Origin: Planctomycetota bacterium
GTDB lineage: Bacteria > Planctomycetota > Planctomycetia > Planctomycetales > Planctomycetaceae
NCBI GenBank assembly: GCA_027618475.1
Contig: JAQCEJ010000046.1
Span: 1 to 39,909, forward strand
DNA length: 39,909 nucleotides
Direction: 5' to 3'
This document shows, piece by piece, positions 24,967-32,281 of this stretch. The notes beneath the pieces are model-generated. The model was not told the origin of the DNA. It did not search any database and saw only the letters and a program-made list of their open reading frames with translations. The position numbers and the translations under genes were made by a program. The stretch's first letter is position 1. The number at the start of each line of letters is the position of its first letter.

Positions 24967-25803
24967 CTAACATGTTGAAGTGCGCACGTCGTTCAAAATT
25001 CGTTGCAGGTACTCGATGCTTTCGCGCGCGATCCGCTCGCATCCGGGGCTGTAATCAAACGGCTCTACCGAGACCCAGCCATCGTATCCGGTCTCGATCA
25101 GCGCTTGGATGATTGGACGAAAGTTGGTTTCTCCCATCCCCGGACCCAGCAGGTTCGTATCGTTGACGTGAAAGTGTCCCACTTTGCCGCGATAACGGTG
25201 AATCAGCGTCGGAATCGGATCGGATTCCGACCCGAGCATCGCTTTGACGTCCTGATGCAGCACGAAATTCGGCTGATTGACCTTGTCGATCAGCTCCATC
25301 GCGTCGGCGCAAGTCAGCACGAAGTCGGTCTCCTTCGAAGTGAGCGGTTCCATGCAAATGGTGACGTTGAGCTTCGCCAACGCCGGTAGACACCTCGAAA
25401 AAACGTCGGCAGCGTAATCGTAGGCCTGTTCGCGGCTGACACCGGGGAGCAGATTTCGCTGAAACGGAGAACCGTGAACCATCAGCGTCCCCCCCAGAGC
25501 GGCACACGCCTCGCCGAGTTGAACGAGATAGTCGGACGTCGCATGCCGGACCGCTTCATCGGGGCTGGTGAGGTAGAGTCCTTCAGTCTTCGCGAGAAGC
25601 CAGTGCAAACCGATGACTTGCAGCCCGGCGGCCTCCGCCTGCCGGCGCATCGTTTGAAGTGTCTCGCGCGGCACATCGCCGATTCGTGCAGCCAGAGTGA
25701 AAGGAGCGACTTCAATTCCCTGATATCCGGTCTTGGCAATGAATTCGCATTGCCGTTCCCAGTTCCACCCTTCGAACAATTCCTGACAGATCGCAAATTT
25801 CAT
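24967..25803 (-). CDS. Sugar phosphate isomerase/epimerase (TIM barrel, AP-endonuclease-2 family)
   Basis: A 278-residue protein of the xylose-isomerase-like TIM barrel family, the normal length. It starts MKFAICQELFEGWNWERQCEFI and has GYQGIEVAPF for strand 2. The four metal ligands of the family are in place: Glu152 (ICMEPLT), Asp185 (LHQDVKAM), His212 (GHFHVND) and Glu247 (VSVEPF). The enzyme should isomerise or epimerise a small sugar or hydroxy-acid with Mn2+ or a similar ion; hydroxypyruvate isomerase and 3-epimerase relatives share this layout, so the exact substrate is open. There is no signal peptide. It is a single gene on the minus strand, flanked by the odd-composition region downstream and 480 bp of non-coding DNA upstream. 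Confidence 0.92.
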   Translation of the reverse strand: MKFAICQELFEGWNWERQCEFIAKTGYQGIEVAPFTLAARIGDVPRETLQTMRRQAEAAGLQVIGLHWLLAKTEGLYLTSPDEAVRHATSDYLVQLGEACAALGGTLMVHGSPFQRNLLPGVSREQAYDYAADVFSRCLPALAKLNVTICMEPLTSKETDFVLTCADAMELIDKVNQPNFVLHQDVKAMLGSESDPIPTLIHRYRGKVGHFHVNDTNLLGPGMGETNFRPIIQALIETGYDGWVSVEPFDYSPGCERIARESIEYLQRILNDVRTSTC

Positions 25804-26283
25804 GGAAGGCTCACTCTGCGCTACGAGAATTCAGATCGGGTCCGTCTCGCGACGGATTCATACGGTTGAACATACCACGATCGATGCCGTGGGGCGAGTC
25901 TTCCACCACCGGCTCCCACACGCAACAAGGCCGCAGCGCCACGAAGTGTACGAGACCATTCGCAGGAAGTAACGATTGTGCCGAACGTAATGTCTGTAGT
26001 ACCCGCTCTATTTAGATCACTTAACGGGAGCGTAAGGAATTGCAGGAATCCGAGAAGTCAAACCGTTGCCCGATCGGTTCATACAAATAAGTGACTCGTC
26101 ACATGTCGCGTATCGGTTTTAACGGTTTCAACGGATAAGCAATACGTGCGAAAGAAACAGATCGAGATGTGAAGGAAGGATGCGTAGTGTGCCTCAAGTG
26201 GGTTGACTCTGTTGTCGAACATAATTGCAGGCAAGGCTATTTCTGCCGATTGATCTGGCCCCACCAATATTAGGAACCATGAA
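25804..26283. other. Divergent intergenic region between the epimerase and YTV genes
   Basis: A 480-bp spacer with no credible gene. It contains a small GTGAC-tc-GTCAC inverted repeat near 26092. A TTGACT near 26204 could be part of the YTV promoter, but no matching -10 box at the right spacing was found. Confidence 0.45.
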
Positions 26284-27783
26284 ATGAAAACGATATCAAG
26301 GACTGCCGTTGTCCTGGGGATTCTGTTCTCCGCGATGAACGGAACGACTGCCATGGCAGGCTACCTGGGTGCCGCCCGATACGCCTGCTGTCCGACGGAA
26401 GCCTGCGAGGATTCCGGGGACTATTGTGAAGCTCGAACCTGCTGCAAAACCAGGTACAAGACCGTTCGCAAGGTCGTGTGGGAGAAGAAAGAATACACCT
26501 GCACGCGCACCGTCTATGACACGGTTTGCGAACAGTGTCCCGAAACATATACCAAGAACGTGTATCGCACCTGCTATCGCGACGAAAGCTACACGGTCTG
26601 CAAACCCTGCTACAAGACTTGTTATAAAGACGAGTGCTACACGGTCTGCAAACCCTGCTACAAGACCTGCTACCGCGATGAGTGCTACACGGTCTGCAAG
26701 CCCTGTTACAAGACCTGCTACCGCGACGTCACTTGCAAGGTCCGTAAGCCTGTTTACAAGACCTGCTACAAAGACGTCTGCTACACCGTCTGCAAACCGT
26801 GCTACAAGACCTGTTACAAAGACGTCTGCTACACCGTTTGCCGTCCCGTGACGCAAACGTGCTACAAAGACGTCTGCTGCACAACGTACAAAACCGTTCG
26901 CGAGAAGCGCTACAAAGACGTCTGCTATACCATCTGCAAGCCCTGCAGAACGTACAAAGACGTTGAAGTCTGCTGCGGCGAATGGAAGACCGTGAAGGAG
27001 CACTGCCCCGGTCGAGTGATCGAAAAGTGCTGTTGTGAAAAGGGAACCTGGGAATGGGACGCTGAAAAATGCTGCTGCGTCTACAAACCCGGTTGCTGCA
27101 AGACCGTAAAGGTCCAGTGCCCCGGAACGACCGTCTGCCGCAAGGTCTGGTGCCCGAAAACAGTGACAAAGCGTGTCTGCAGCGTCACGATGGTGAAGGA
27201 AGTCAAGCACTGCCAGATTCCTTACATCGTCTGCCGTCAGATTCCCTGCACGACGACGAAGCGGGTTCCCTACTGCAAGACGACCTACGTCAAGGACGTC
27301 TGCACACGACGGGTTCCTTACACGACCTGCACGATGATTCGCCAGACCTGCACGAAACGGGTTCCTTACACGACCTGCACGATGACCGAACATTGCATTA
27401 CGCGTCGGGTTCCCTATACGACCTGCACGATGGTCAAGCAGACCTGCACTCGCAAGGTGCCGTACACGACCTGCACGATGGTCAAGCAGACCTGTACCCG
27501 CAAGGTGCCGTACACGACCTGCACGATGGTCAAGAAGACCTGCACCCGCAAGGTGCCGTACACGACCTGCGAAAAGGTTTGCTGCACCCGTATGGTGACG
27601 AAAAAACGCTGCGTACCGCGTGAGGTCTGCAAGACCTACTCGGTGTGCGTGCCACGCGTCGAATGCTGCAAAGTGCCGGTCAAGTGCCGCGTTAAATGCT
27701 GCCGAACGTGTGAACCACAAGACTGCTCGGCATCAGCTGATGCCGGGGACGTGATTGTCTCGGATGAAAGTCATGGTGGCTAA
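26284..27783 (+). CDS. YTV-type cysteine-rich repeat protein of the planctomycete cell wall
   Basis: A 499-residue exported protein with a signal peptide (residues 1-24, ending TAMA). It contains about 78 Cys by hand count, plus many Lys, Thr and Tyr. Two arrays share a 16-residue (48-bp) period. Array 1 (residues 94-221) has eight units of the form YKTCYKDECYTVCKPC, whose CYTVC core is the YTV motif described for planctomycete wall proteins. Array 2 (343-437) has six units of the form RVPYTTCTMVKQTCTR. Between them lies a segment with CCC and CC clusters (222-342), and a further Cys-rich tail ends in an acidic Ser/Asp-rich stretch. YTV proteins are thought to form a disulfide-linked protein layer outside the cell. 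The chosen ATG overlaps a shorter out-of-frame ATG. The gene is monocistronic, with a strong terminator. Array 2 is nearly identical at the DNA level, so unit number may vary between strains. Confidence 0.9.
   Translation: MKTISRTAVVLGILFSAMNGTTAMAGYLGAARYACCPTEACEDSGDYCEARTCCKTRYKTVRKVVWEKKEYTCTRTVYDTVCEQCPETYTKNVYRTCYRDESYTVCKPCYKTCYKDECYTVCKPCYKTCYRDECYTVCKPCYKTCYRDVTCKVRKPVYKTCYKDVCYTVCKPCYKTCYKDVCYTVCRPVTQTCYKDVCCTTYKTVREKRYKDVCYTICKPCRTYKDVEVCCGEWKTVKEHCPGRVIEKCCCEKGTWEWDAEKCCCVYKPGCCKTVKVQCPGTTVCRKVWCPKTVTKRVCSVTMVKEVKHCQIPYIVCRQIPCTTTKRVPYCKTTYVKDVCTRRVPYTTCTMIRQTCTKRVPYTTCTMTEHCITRRVPYTTCTMVKQTCTRKVPYTTCTMVKQTCTRKVPYTTCTMVKKTCTRKVPYTTCEKVCCTRMVTKKRCVPREVCKTYSVCVPRVECCKVPVKCRVKCCRTCEPQDCSASADAGDVIVSDESHGG
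26563..26946 (+). repeat. Tandem 48-bp coding repeat, array 1 (eight units)
   Basis: Eight consecutive 16-codon units inside the YTV gene. Units 2, 3 and 5 are most alike; units 7 and 8 have diverged most. Confidence 0.85.
27310..27594 (+). repeat. Tandem 48-bp coding repeat, array 2 (about six units)
   Basis: Units of 16 codons with the core GTPCCGTACACGACCTGCAC-like motif (encoding VPYTTC). The three units from about 27454 to 27590 are nearly identical, indicating recent duplication. Confidence 0.85.
27728..27745. repeat. 18-bp perfect palindrome at the end of the YTV gene
   Basis: CGGCATCAGCTGATGCCG lies inside the last codons of the YTV gene. Its half-sites GCATCAGC and GCTGATGC recur in the hairpin just after the stop codon. 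Confidence 0.7.
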
Positions 27784-27796
27784 AGTTGGTTTCATG

Positions 27797-27824
27797 CTCT
27801 GCTGATGCATGCGCATCAGCAGAG
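27797..27824 (+). repeat. 12-bp perfect hairpin after the YTV stop codon
   Basis: CTCTGCTGATGC, loop ATGC, then the exact complement. It has no T tract. It shares its GCTGATGC/GCATCAGC arms with the upstream palindrome, so the two could also pair with each other in RNA. Confidence 0.75.
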
Positions 27825-27860
27825 GAGTAAAGTCCGGGTCTCCGGCCTGCCTCGCCTATG

Positions 27861-27893
27861 CGGGGGTCGACACGATGTCGGCCCCCGTTTTTT
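27861..27893 (+). terminator. Rho-independent terminator of the YTV gene
   Basis: An 11-bp stem (CGGGGG, one T-G wobble, then CGAC paired with GTCG; loop ACGAT) is followed directly by six T. It is a textbook intrinsic terminator 77 nt after the stop. Confidence 0.92.
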
Positions 27894-27954
27894 CTTGGCG
27901 GACATCACAGCATCCCTTTTCCTCCACGAAAAGGCAGAGGTCTCAGGAACGTTG

Positions 27955-28917
27955 TCAGGACTGAGATCCGAATCGGTCGCCGACGGCGACGGGATATCCT
28001 CGCAGGAATTCTTCCGCTTTCATCGCCCGTTTCCCTTCGGGCTGAATCTGTAGAATCTCGATTTCGCCATCACCGGTTTGGACGAACAATCGCTTGCCAT
28101 CGCATTGCGTCACCGTTCCCGGTGCCTGGCCTGGTGTCGACGACGTGATAAGCGGATCGATCTCGAGCACGATCACACGCAGCGGTTGCCTGCCGTCGTG
28201 ATGCCAGTAACTATACGGTTTGGGCCAAGGCTGCATCGCACGCACGTGACAATCGACCAGCCGCGATTCCTTGCTCCAAACGATCTCCCCTTGCTCTTTC
28301 TTCAGTCGCGGTGCCTTTGTGACGGCCGAGGCATCCTGCATCAACGGCTGGGAGGTTCCGCTGTCGATCTGTTCGATCACGTTTAACGTCAGCGGAACCG
28401 CAAGGTCGGCCAGTCGGAGTTCGAGTTCGCCATACGTCTCTTTCGCATCGATGGGCGTCGAGACCGTTCCCAAAATCGGACCGGCGTCGAGTTGCGGATG
28501 AATGTGAAAGACCGTGATGCCCGTTTCGGTCTCGCCGTTCCAGAGGGCGTATTGAATCGGTGCCGCTCCGCGATATTTGGGCAGGAGCGAAGCATGTACG
28601 TTGATGGCCCCTCGTTTGGGAATCGACAGCAATTCGGCAGAGAGGATTTGTCCGTAGGCCGCGACAACACACAGGTCGGGTTTGAGTTCGCGGAGCGATA
28701 CCAGCCCATCGGGTAAATTGATTCGTTCGGGTTGAAAGACCGGCGTGTTGCGTACTTCGGCCAATTGCTTCATGGGATTGACATGATCGTGATGACCCTT
28801 TCCATGACGATCGGGCTGGGTGAACAAACCGACGATCTCATGAGATGTGCCGTACAATTCGCGAAATGTCGGCAGAGCAAACCGTCCGGTCCCCATCATC
28901 ACCAGTCGAAGCGTCAT
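27955..28917 (-). CDS. fmt: Methionyl-tRNA formyltransferase
   Basis: A 320-residue cytoplasmic enzyme that formylates initiator Met-tRNA with 10-formyl-tetrahydrofolate. The ATG at 28917 was chosen because MTLRLVMMGTGRFALPTF gives the usual start and AGGAG lies upstream; the frame extends 25 codons further without support. The catalytic region is intact: INVHASLLPKYRGAAPIQYA supplies the Asn and His, and HPQLDAGPIL the Asp. GITVFHI and the C-terminal tRNA-binding domain (GTVTQCDGKRLFVQTGDGEI) follow. It lies downstream of def on the same strand, the order found in many bacteria, separated by about 140 nt that contain a hairpin repeat. It converges with the YTV gene. Confidence 0.95.
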   Translation of the reverse strand: MTLRLVMMGTGRFALPTFRELYGTSHEIVGLFTQPDRHGKGHHDHVNPMKQLAEVRNTPVFQPERINLPDGLVSLRELKPDLCVVAAYGQILSAELLSIPKRGAINVHASLLPKYRGAAPIQYALWNGETETGITVFHIHPQLDAGPILGTVSTPIDAKETYGELELRLADLAVPLTLNVIEQIDSGTSQPLMQDASAVTKAPRLKKEQGEIVWSKESRLVDCHVRAMQPWPKPYSYWHHDGRQPLRVIVLEIDPLITSSTPGQAPGTVTQCDGKRLFVQTGDGEIEILQIQPEGKRAMKAEEFLRGYPVAVGDRFGSQS

Positions 28918-29034
28918 CGGTTTTGTTCTCCTGATGATGGTATCGTCACTGACCGTTTGGCTTGGGTCGAGGCTTCTGTGAGCTGTTAGCACATACTAGA
29001 CCGCAGCGCAAGTTTTGAAGTCGCGCTGTATTCA

Positions 29035-29053
29035 CCTCTCCCACCGGGAGAGG
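29035..29053. repeat. CCTCTCCC-type intergenic hairpin repeat, copy 1
   Basis: An 8-bp perfect stem CCTCTCCC/GGGAGAGG with loop ACC, between def and fmt. The same core recurs at 34821-34841, and a relative occurs at 39326-39352. Confidence 0.7.
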
Positions 29054-29056
29054 GTT

Positions 29057-29635
29057 TCACGGTTCCAGCGCTTTAAGGCGTTCTCGCAGTTCATCGTCGG
29101 AAGGGATCGTCCCTTCTTTTTGCTGCTGACGGAAGCGGTCGACGAAATCGAGAATTTTCGGATCCAGTTCATGCCGCACCGTATCGGAGACCCGCTCGAA
29201 AAACATGACTCCGTCAAGGTGATCGGTTTCGTGCTGAACAACGCGGGCCGCCATGTCGGTCAAGGTCACCTGAAATGGAATCCCCTGCAGATCAAACGCT
29301 TCGACGACGACATTGTCGGCGCGCCGGACATGGCCGTAGACTTCTGGCAGACTTAAACACCCTTCTTCGTCTTCGGCACTCCCTTTGCGGCGAATGATTT
29401 CGGGATTAATGAAAACGAATTCTTCGTCTTTTTGTTCCGGATCACATGTGAGATTAACGACGAACAGTCTCCACGGAAGCGCGACCTGGTTGGCGGCGAG
29501 TCCGATGCCGCGGGAGGAATACATAAGATCGAACATCTCGCGCACGCACTCGTGGAGTTGCGGAGATATTCCTTTTACGGGCTTGGATTTCCAAGTCAAC
29601 GCGGGGTGCGGATACTGTACGATTTCAAGCGGCAT
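29057..29635 (-). CDS. def: Peptide deformylase
   Basis: A 192-residue metalloenzyme that removes the formyl group from nascent proteins. The ATG at 29635 gives MPLEIVQYPHPALTWKSKPV, the standard beginning; the frame runs 51 codons further upstream through low-complexity sequence and is probably not translated. All three motifs are intact: GIGLAANQ (residues 43-50), EGCLS (91-95, with metal ligand Cys93) and QHETDHLDG (His135 and His139 as ligands, Glu136 catalytic). The ribosome site is weak. fmt follows on the same strand, so the two enzymes of the N-formyl-methionine cycle are probably co-transcribed. Confidence 0.95.
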   Translation of the reverse strand: MPLEIVQYPHPALTWKSKPVKGISPQLHECVREMFDLMYSSRGIGLAANQVALPWRLFVVNLTCDPEQKDEEFVFINPEIIRRKGSAEDEEGCLSLPEVYGHVRRADNVVVEAFDLQGIPFQVTLTDMAARVVQHETDHLDGVMFFERVSDTVRHELDPKILDFVDRFRQQQKEGTIPSDDELRERLKALEP

Positions 29636-30038
29636 GACCAAACGATGCACAAAAGTGGACGATAAAGACATCACCATCGCGAATACCGGGCAGGAGGTCA
29701 ACCGCCACATCCCGAATGGGGGGTCAGCCCCTCCCGGGTCATGCTGACCATGGCCAGTACCTGCGCCGGCATTGCTGCCACCGCTCATCAGTGACGATGG
29801 ACCTCAGAAATTATACGGTTCGCCATCAGTGCGGTCGAGGATCACGTCCACATACTTATTGTGTTTTTAATCGGTTGACATCCAGTGAGATCGAACCGCG
29901 AAACAGACCCATCCCACGCAGACCGAGGGTTGAAGATCCATCAACCCCGACACCGGCATTGTGGGTGCGCAACGGTAACGTATCACTTGGTCACAAGCGA
30001 TAACCGATTGACGACATCAGGACTTGCCGCACGCGTGA
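29636..30038. other. Intergenic region upstream of def
   Basis: About 400 bp with no credible gene. It contains a GGGG-TCAG-CCCC hairpin near 29717-29730. A TTGACA near 29875 on the plus strand has no -10 partner and no gene to serve. Confidence 0.4.
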
Positions 30039-30365
30039 TCAATACGTGGGGAGCGATTCGAGCGGAGCCGCCGCAGTCGCCGGGTACGAATATTGATAGC
30101 TCGGAGCCATGTACGAAGTCTGTGGCATGACCGGCACGCCGGCGGACATGGCGGGATCATACGTCGGCAGAGCTCCCTGCGGTCCCATCATCGGCTGGCC
30201 ATAACCGGCCGGGGCACCGTATTGGGGACCACACGCGCCACCGGCACATCCGGGGCTTCCCGCCCAGTTCCAGCCCAGTAGGGGACAGTACGGGCCGTAG
30301 CAATAGCAACCGGTGGATGAACAGATTAAGGCGATCCCCAGGGAGAGGCGTAAATAGGTCTTCAT
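30039..30365 (-). CDS. Small putative lipoprotein rich in Gly, Pro and Tyr
   Basis: A 108-residue protein from an ATG with AAAGGAA upstream. A short signal peptide (MKTYLRLSLGIALICSSTGC) ends in a lipobox-like SSTGC with Cys20, so it is probably lipid-anchored. The mature part has a few more Cys near the start (CYCYGPYC; CAGGACGPQYG), then a disordered Gly/Pro/Tyr/Met-rich tail with PQ and PSYQYSYP stretches. No enzyme domain is visible. Planctomycetes encode many such short proteins, and their role is unknown. The unrecognised gene upstream on the same strand starts 154 nt before it, so independent transcription is possible. Confidence 0.8.
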   Translation of the reverse strand: MKTYLRLSLGIALICSSTGCYCYGPYCPLLGWNWAGSPGCAGGACGPQYGAPAGYGQPMMGPQGALPTYDPAMSAGVPVMPQTSYMAPSYQYSYPATAAAPLESLPTY

Positions 30366-30519
30366 TGTCGATTCCTTTCGAACTGAGAGAGGTCATAACG
30401 GGGGTAGGTACAGCTCAAATCGCATGTCGACTGTCAACGAACTAAGGCATGTGATGCACTGAGAACATTCAGGGTTAGTACTCAAAGACATGATTTCACA
30501 GGCCGTGGGCAGGGAGCCT

Positions 30520-31440
30520 TCAGGCAGTTCGTTTCAAGCCGACTTCAAAACCAGAGTAATGAGATTGCTCCGACATTCTGGCGAGACAGAAAAGTCCCGC
30601 GGGATGTTTGTGTTGTTCCTTCTTCCAGACATGTTGACCGGTTTTCCACAAGTAATCGTGGCCGACCCAGGGAAGTGTCGCCACATGATTCTCTTTCCAG
30701 ACTTCGATAGCGGGTCGCCATTGCTTCGAATCGCCGGTGCACCGCACGACGAAACCTTGCGGATGCCGAGCCAGAGAAAACTGAAGTTGTTGACGGAGAC
30801 GCCACCATTTCTCGAAATCCCGGAAATTTGTTTGCCATAACAGCGGCATGTGACCCGGTCCGCTGGTGTCATCCGAAAAATAACCCGGCGTCGGCAAGAC
30901 TGTTTCGCGCGGACGAAAGATGATTCCGCCATCGAGATAGTGACGGTACCGTCGATCATCTTCGTTGATTTCATCGGTTTCGGACCGCCACATAGCAGGC
31001 AGACCGAGGGTACTCGCAAGTTGATCACGTTCGGCGCGTGTCGCTTCACAAATAGCGGCTCGATAGGGATAGGGAAAGTCGGCAACACGCGCCCAAAGGC
31101 CTCCCCCTTTTTCGATGGCTGACTTCAATTCCAACAGAAACGTTTCTGCCCGGGACATGGACGAAATCGCGTTGTCGTTGGCCAGCGATTGAACATCAAT
31201 CACATGCAATCGACCCGAACGCGAGAGTTGTTTCGAACTCACGACGATACCCGTGGAAAGCGTCTCGTCTGATTCTGAACAACGATTGTCGGTCAATAAA
31301 AATCGCGTTTTCTGGCGAAATACGGGATCATTATTATGAACATCAACACAGGGAAGACCGGCGTACCCCAGCGCATGCCGTACCGTGGGAGAGATCTCCT
31401 CACAGGCTAACGGCAATAGAAACGGCAGGTCGGTACGCAT
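30520..31440 (-). CDS. Unrecognised 306-residue protein
   Basis: The ATG at 31440 has AAGGGA at good spacing and is preferred to a TTG five codons upstream. There is no signal peptide or membrane segment. Base use resembles the neighbouring genes, and the frame is long and uninterrupted, so it is very probably real. Visible features are VRHALGYAGLPCVDVHNNDP near residue 25, RLHVIDVQSLAND near 80, a helical part with GGGLWARVADFPYPYRAAI, an acidic TDEINEDDRRYRHYLDGGI stretch, and a Trp-rich end (WQTNFRDFEKWWRLRQQL; PWVGHDYLWKTGQHVWKKE). No family could be named. The FPYPYRAAICEATRAER element recalls sequences seen beside polysaccharide deacetylases, but that is too weak to use. Confidence 0.75.
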   Translation of the reverse strand: MRTDLPFLLPLACEEISPTVRHALGYAGLPCVDVHNNDPVFRQKTRFLLTDNRCSESDETLSTGIVVSSKQLSRSGRLHVIDVQSLANDNAISSMSRAETFLLELKSAIEKGGGLWARVADFPYPYRAAICEATRAERDQLASTLGLPAMWRSETDEINEDDRRYRHYLDGGIIFRPRETVLPTPGYFSDDTSGPGHMPLLWQTNFRDFEKWWRLRQQLQFSLARHPQGFVVRCTGDSKQWRPAIEVWKENHVATLPWVGHDYLWKTGQHVWKKEQHKHPAGLFCLARMSEQSHYSGFEVGLKRTA

Positions 31441-32031
31441 TGCGTCCCTTTTCAAACGGAATTTGAGTAAGTGTGGATTGTGACTCTGCGAGTTGGAAAT
31501 CGAGATGACAGGGAGCCGGAGTGATGGGCTGGCTCGCAGGAAGTGGCAGTATCGACCGGTTCGTTCACTTCCGCGAGACTCTGGTGACGGGCGGAACTTT
31601 AGGAAATCTATGAAATTCCGTCAACAGGAATTCAAATGCCCAAAAAACAGGGGGTTTTATGCCCAGATCGGCATCATTTGCCGATTGGAATGGGCCCGGC
31701 AAGACGAGCGACGGGGGATTCGAAAAATGGATGTCCCGTGAAATTGACCACAAAACTGTAGCACCACAATTCGTACCCCCTCAACAATCCTTAGTCCATG
31801 AACACGACCGCAAGGGATTCCCTTCTTGACGGCGGCAAAAACCAGGCGGCTTACTGAGGCTGCGCAATCGGCACAACAATCTTAATCAGAAAAGTTCGCC
31901 AGGAGTTTCTGAACTAACACGCAATTCAAAGCAGCAGATGTATTTTGCCTCCACTGGTCGTGTCGATGAACGTAGCGTCATCATCTAAATGGATTTAATT
32001 CCGATGAACCACACAGGAAGGGGTAATTGAG
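31441..32031. other. Divergent intergenic region upstream of csrA
   Basis: About 590 bp between the unrecognised gene and csrA. A 7-bp perfect inverted repeat (ATCGGCA, loop TCATT, TGCCGAT) lies at 31667-31685. An 82-codon plus-strand frame (31493-31741) crosses this repeat and has no family resemblance. No clear promoter boxes were seen. Confidence 0.45.
32013..32023 (+). promoter_or_regulatory. csrA ribosome site with a CsrA-like binding motif
   Basis: ACAGGAAGGGG lies 8 nt before the csrA start codon. ACAGGA with a G-rich continuation resembles the known CsrA target core (A-C-A-G-G-A). If CsrA binds here it would block the ribosome site, a form of autoregulation known in other bacteria. 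Confidence 0.4.
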
Positions 32032-32247
32032 ATGCTAGTCTTGTCGAGACAACGCGACGAAAGCATCATTATCGGGGATAACATTGTCATCACCGTCGTG
32101 GATATCCGCGGTGACAAGGTTCGTCTGGGCATTCAGGCTCCGACGGAAATCTCCGTACATCGTCAGGAAGTTTACGAAGCGATTCAACGGGAACAGCAGC
32201 GAGCCGGCACCGGCGAGCAGGCTAATACCGCCGCAACCGAAATGTAA
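32032..32247 (+). CDS. csrA: Carbon storage regulator CsrA
   Basis: A 71-residue RNA-binding regulator. The N-terminus [20 protein letters not shown] is a near-perfect CsrA start, followed by [26 protein letters not shown]. This contains the strand 1 and strand 5 residues that bind GGA motifs (Leu4 and Arg6 at the N-terminus; IQAP, then VHRxEV near 43-47). The C-terminal tail is a few residues longer than in E. coli and rich in Gln, Ala and Thr. CsrA dimers bind mRNA leaders and alter translation or stability of genes for carbon flux, motility and biofilm. The GGDEF gene follows after 34 nt on the same strand. The AGGAAGG ribosome site is strong. Confidence 0.96.
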   Translation: MLVLSRQRDESIIIGDNIVITVVDIRGDKVRLGIQAPTEISVHRQEVYEAIQREQQRAGTGEQANTAATEM

Positions 32248-32281
32248 ACGTTGTTTATTCAGCTCAGATTGGTTCCCCCGC

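Noticed and set aside
26563-27594. Regular 48-bp repeats as a CRISPR array
   Set aside because: The repeats are contiguous, in frame and coding, with no unique spacers and no cas genes.
26296-27720. 474-codon open frame antisense to the YTV gene
   Set aside because: It is open only because the 48-bp repeats avoid stops in that frame. Its translation is low-complexity, and the plus strand has the signal peptide, Cys pattern and terminator.
27820-27850. AGAGGAGTAAAGTCCGGGTCTCC resembles the 5' conserved block of bacterial RNase P RNA
   Set aside because: Insertions break the conserved block, a terminator follows within 50 nt, and there is no room for the remaining helices or the distal conserved block.
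31493-31741. 82-codon open frame upstream of csrA
   Set aside because: No ribosome site, no family pattern, and it crosses a non-coding inverted repeat.
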